A stretch of DNA of 64,000 nucleotides from Aminipila luticellarii. GTDB taxonomy: Bacteria; Bacillota; Clostridia; Peptostreptococcales; Anaerovoracaceae. Below the pieces are notes generated by a model. The model had not been told where the DNA came from and ran no database searches. It saw only the letters and a list, made by a program, of their open reading frames with translations. The DNA lies in the NCBI RefSeq assembly GCF_004103735.1, contig NZ_CP035281.1, positions 1,364,001 through 1,428,000 of the forward strand, in the 5' to 3' direction. The position numbers and the translations under genes were made by a program. Below, piece after piece: positions 63,533-64,000 of the stretch. Positions within the stretch are counted from its first letter, which is position 1. Every line of letters begins with the position of its first letter.

Positions 63533-64000
63533 TTATACGGGCATTCTGTAAAGTGGGACAATTCTATACCCTTGTGCATTGATTTGTTCTATTAATTCCG
63601 GCAATGCTTTTAAAGTTTCCGGCTTTGGATGCATTAATATGATGGCTCCGTCAAGAGGTTTAGACAGGATTCTCTGTATAATGACCGGAGCCGAAGAGCC
63701 TTCCCGCCAGTCAATGGTGTCCGAACTCCAGAGAACGACTTTATATCCCAGCTTTTCTGCTATTTCCACCGTTCTGGCATCATAATCTCCGGCAGCAGGA
63801 GCAAAATAGTTCGGCTTTATACAAACTGCGTCAATAATAGCGGTTTCCGTCTTTTCGATTTCTTCCTCTACCTTTTCAGAGGAAATGTCGCTGCATAATG
63901 CATGACTGTAGCCATGGCTCTGAATTTCATGGCCTGCATCGTGCATCTGTTTTAATAAATCCTTATGATTTTCTGCCCATCTTCCTGTTACAAAAAAAGT
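63533..64000 (-). CDS. Polysaccharide deacetylase family protein (5' part cut by window end)
   Basis: The C-terminal 155 residues or so of a NodB-fold deacetylase, whose frame continues without stop to the right window edge (starting TFFVTGRWAEN there). The segment EIQSHGYSH gives the metal-binding H-x-x-x-H motif, followed by YFAPAAGDYD and LWSSDTIDWREG, typical of YlxY/PdaB-type sporulation-linked deacetylases; the classic first Asp motif lies beyond the window. Whether it is catalytically active cannot be judged here. Confidence 0.88.
   Translation of the reverse strand, partial: TFFVTGRWAENHKDLLKQMHDAGHEIQSHGYSHALCSDISSEKVEEEIEKTETAIIDAVCIKPNYFAPAAGDYDARTVEIAEKLGYKVVLWSSDTIDWREGSSAPVIIQRILSKPLDGAIILMHPKPETLKALPELIEQINAQGYRIVPLYRMPV

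Noticed and set aside
1-64000. CRISPR arrays, insertion sequences, prophage or attachment sites
   Set aside because: Read through both strands without finding regularly spaced repeats, transposase-like frames or tRNA-flanking direct repeats.

Overview
This window is a chromosomal core segment of a low-GC, endospore-former-like Bacillota, most likely a strictly anaerobic clostridium. The evidence for that is AT-rich coding DNA, strong AGGAGG-type ribosome sites, a single SecDF fusion, RNase J, a sigma-A/dnaG/trmK/nif3 cluster, an anaerobic (CbiD/CbiG-type) cobalamin pathway and a giant 2-hydroxyacyl-CoA dehydratase activase-type protein. Placement below class (for example near Anaerovoracaceae) is only a guess. 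Nearly all genes lie on the minus strand. I see no transposon, prophage, CRISPR array or other mobile element.

Layout, by position. 0.1-4.5 kb: a CNNM/CBS membrane protein, then the tRNA wobble-uridine pair (U32 protein TrhP and methyltransferase TrmR) beside mltG, as in Bacillus. 4.6-5.3 kb: efp with its own strong promoter. 5.3-21.3 kb: one long compact run of housekeeping genes, transcribed in the order secDF, relA, dtd, a metallo-beta-lactamase gene, hemZ, hisS, aspS, nadD, yqeK, rsfS, leuS, rnjA, ylbF. 21.5-22.7 kb: a small YrzE-like membrane protein, yajC with a clear terminator, and two tandem tRNA-Leu genes. 22.8-29.4 kb: an ECF sigma factor and zinc-finger anti-sigma factor upstream of polA, coaE and an orphan solute-binding protein. 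29.5-31.8 kb: the only plus-strand genes, a PHP phosphatase and a second CNNM/CBS protein.

31.8-35.0 kb: a P1 aminopeptidase and OPT peptide transporter with a structured leader, then a probable 6S RNA that no reading frame explains, then yebC. 35.8-41.6 kb: the 1415-residue activase/dehydratase fusion and a MATE exporter with a 26-bp palindrome in its leader. 41.8-47.8 kb: RNase P RNA, nif3-like, trmK, rpoD, dnaG, dgt. 47.9-49.6 kb: a DUF47/Pit phosphate-transport pair preceded by four TTAACA/TTTACA repeats at exact 11-bp spacing, a textbook PhoP box. 49.7-50.8 kb: a short catalase-fold protein whose proximal heme tyrosine appears to be histidine, followed by a 61-residue protein of unknown function.

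50.9-61.5 kb: a ten-gene cobalamin operon (cbiG, cbiET, cbiA, cbiD, cbiF, cbiH, cbiB, cobD, cobQ/cbiP, cbiC in transcription order) covering most of the corrin-ring and lower-arm steps. cbiK/cbiX, cbiL and cbiJ are not present, and I found no B12 riboswitch in the short leader. 61.6-64 kb: dut, an M16 peptidase and a truncated polysaccharide deacetylase, matching the ylxY-mlpA neighbourhood of Bacillus.

The strongest non-routine observations are the 6S RNA, the PhoP box on the pit operon, the variant catalase-like protein, the ECF/anti-sigma/polA arrangement, and the two structured leaders (OPT and MATE). I did not find a convincing wholly new multi-gene system. All motif alignments and RNA folds were done by eye.
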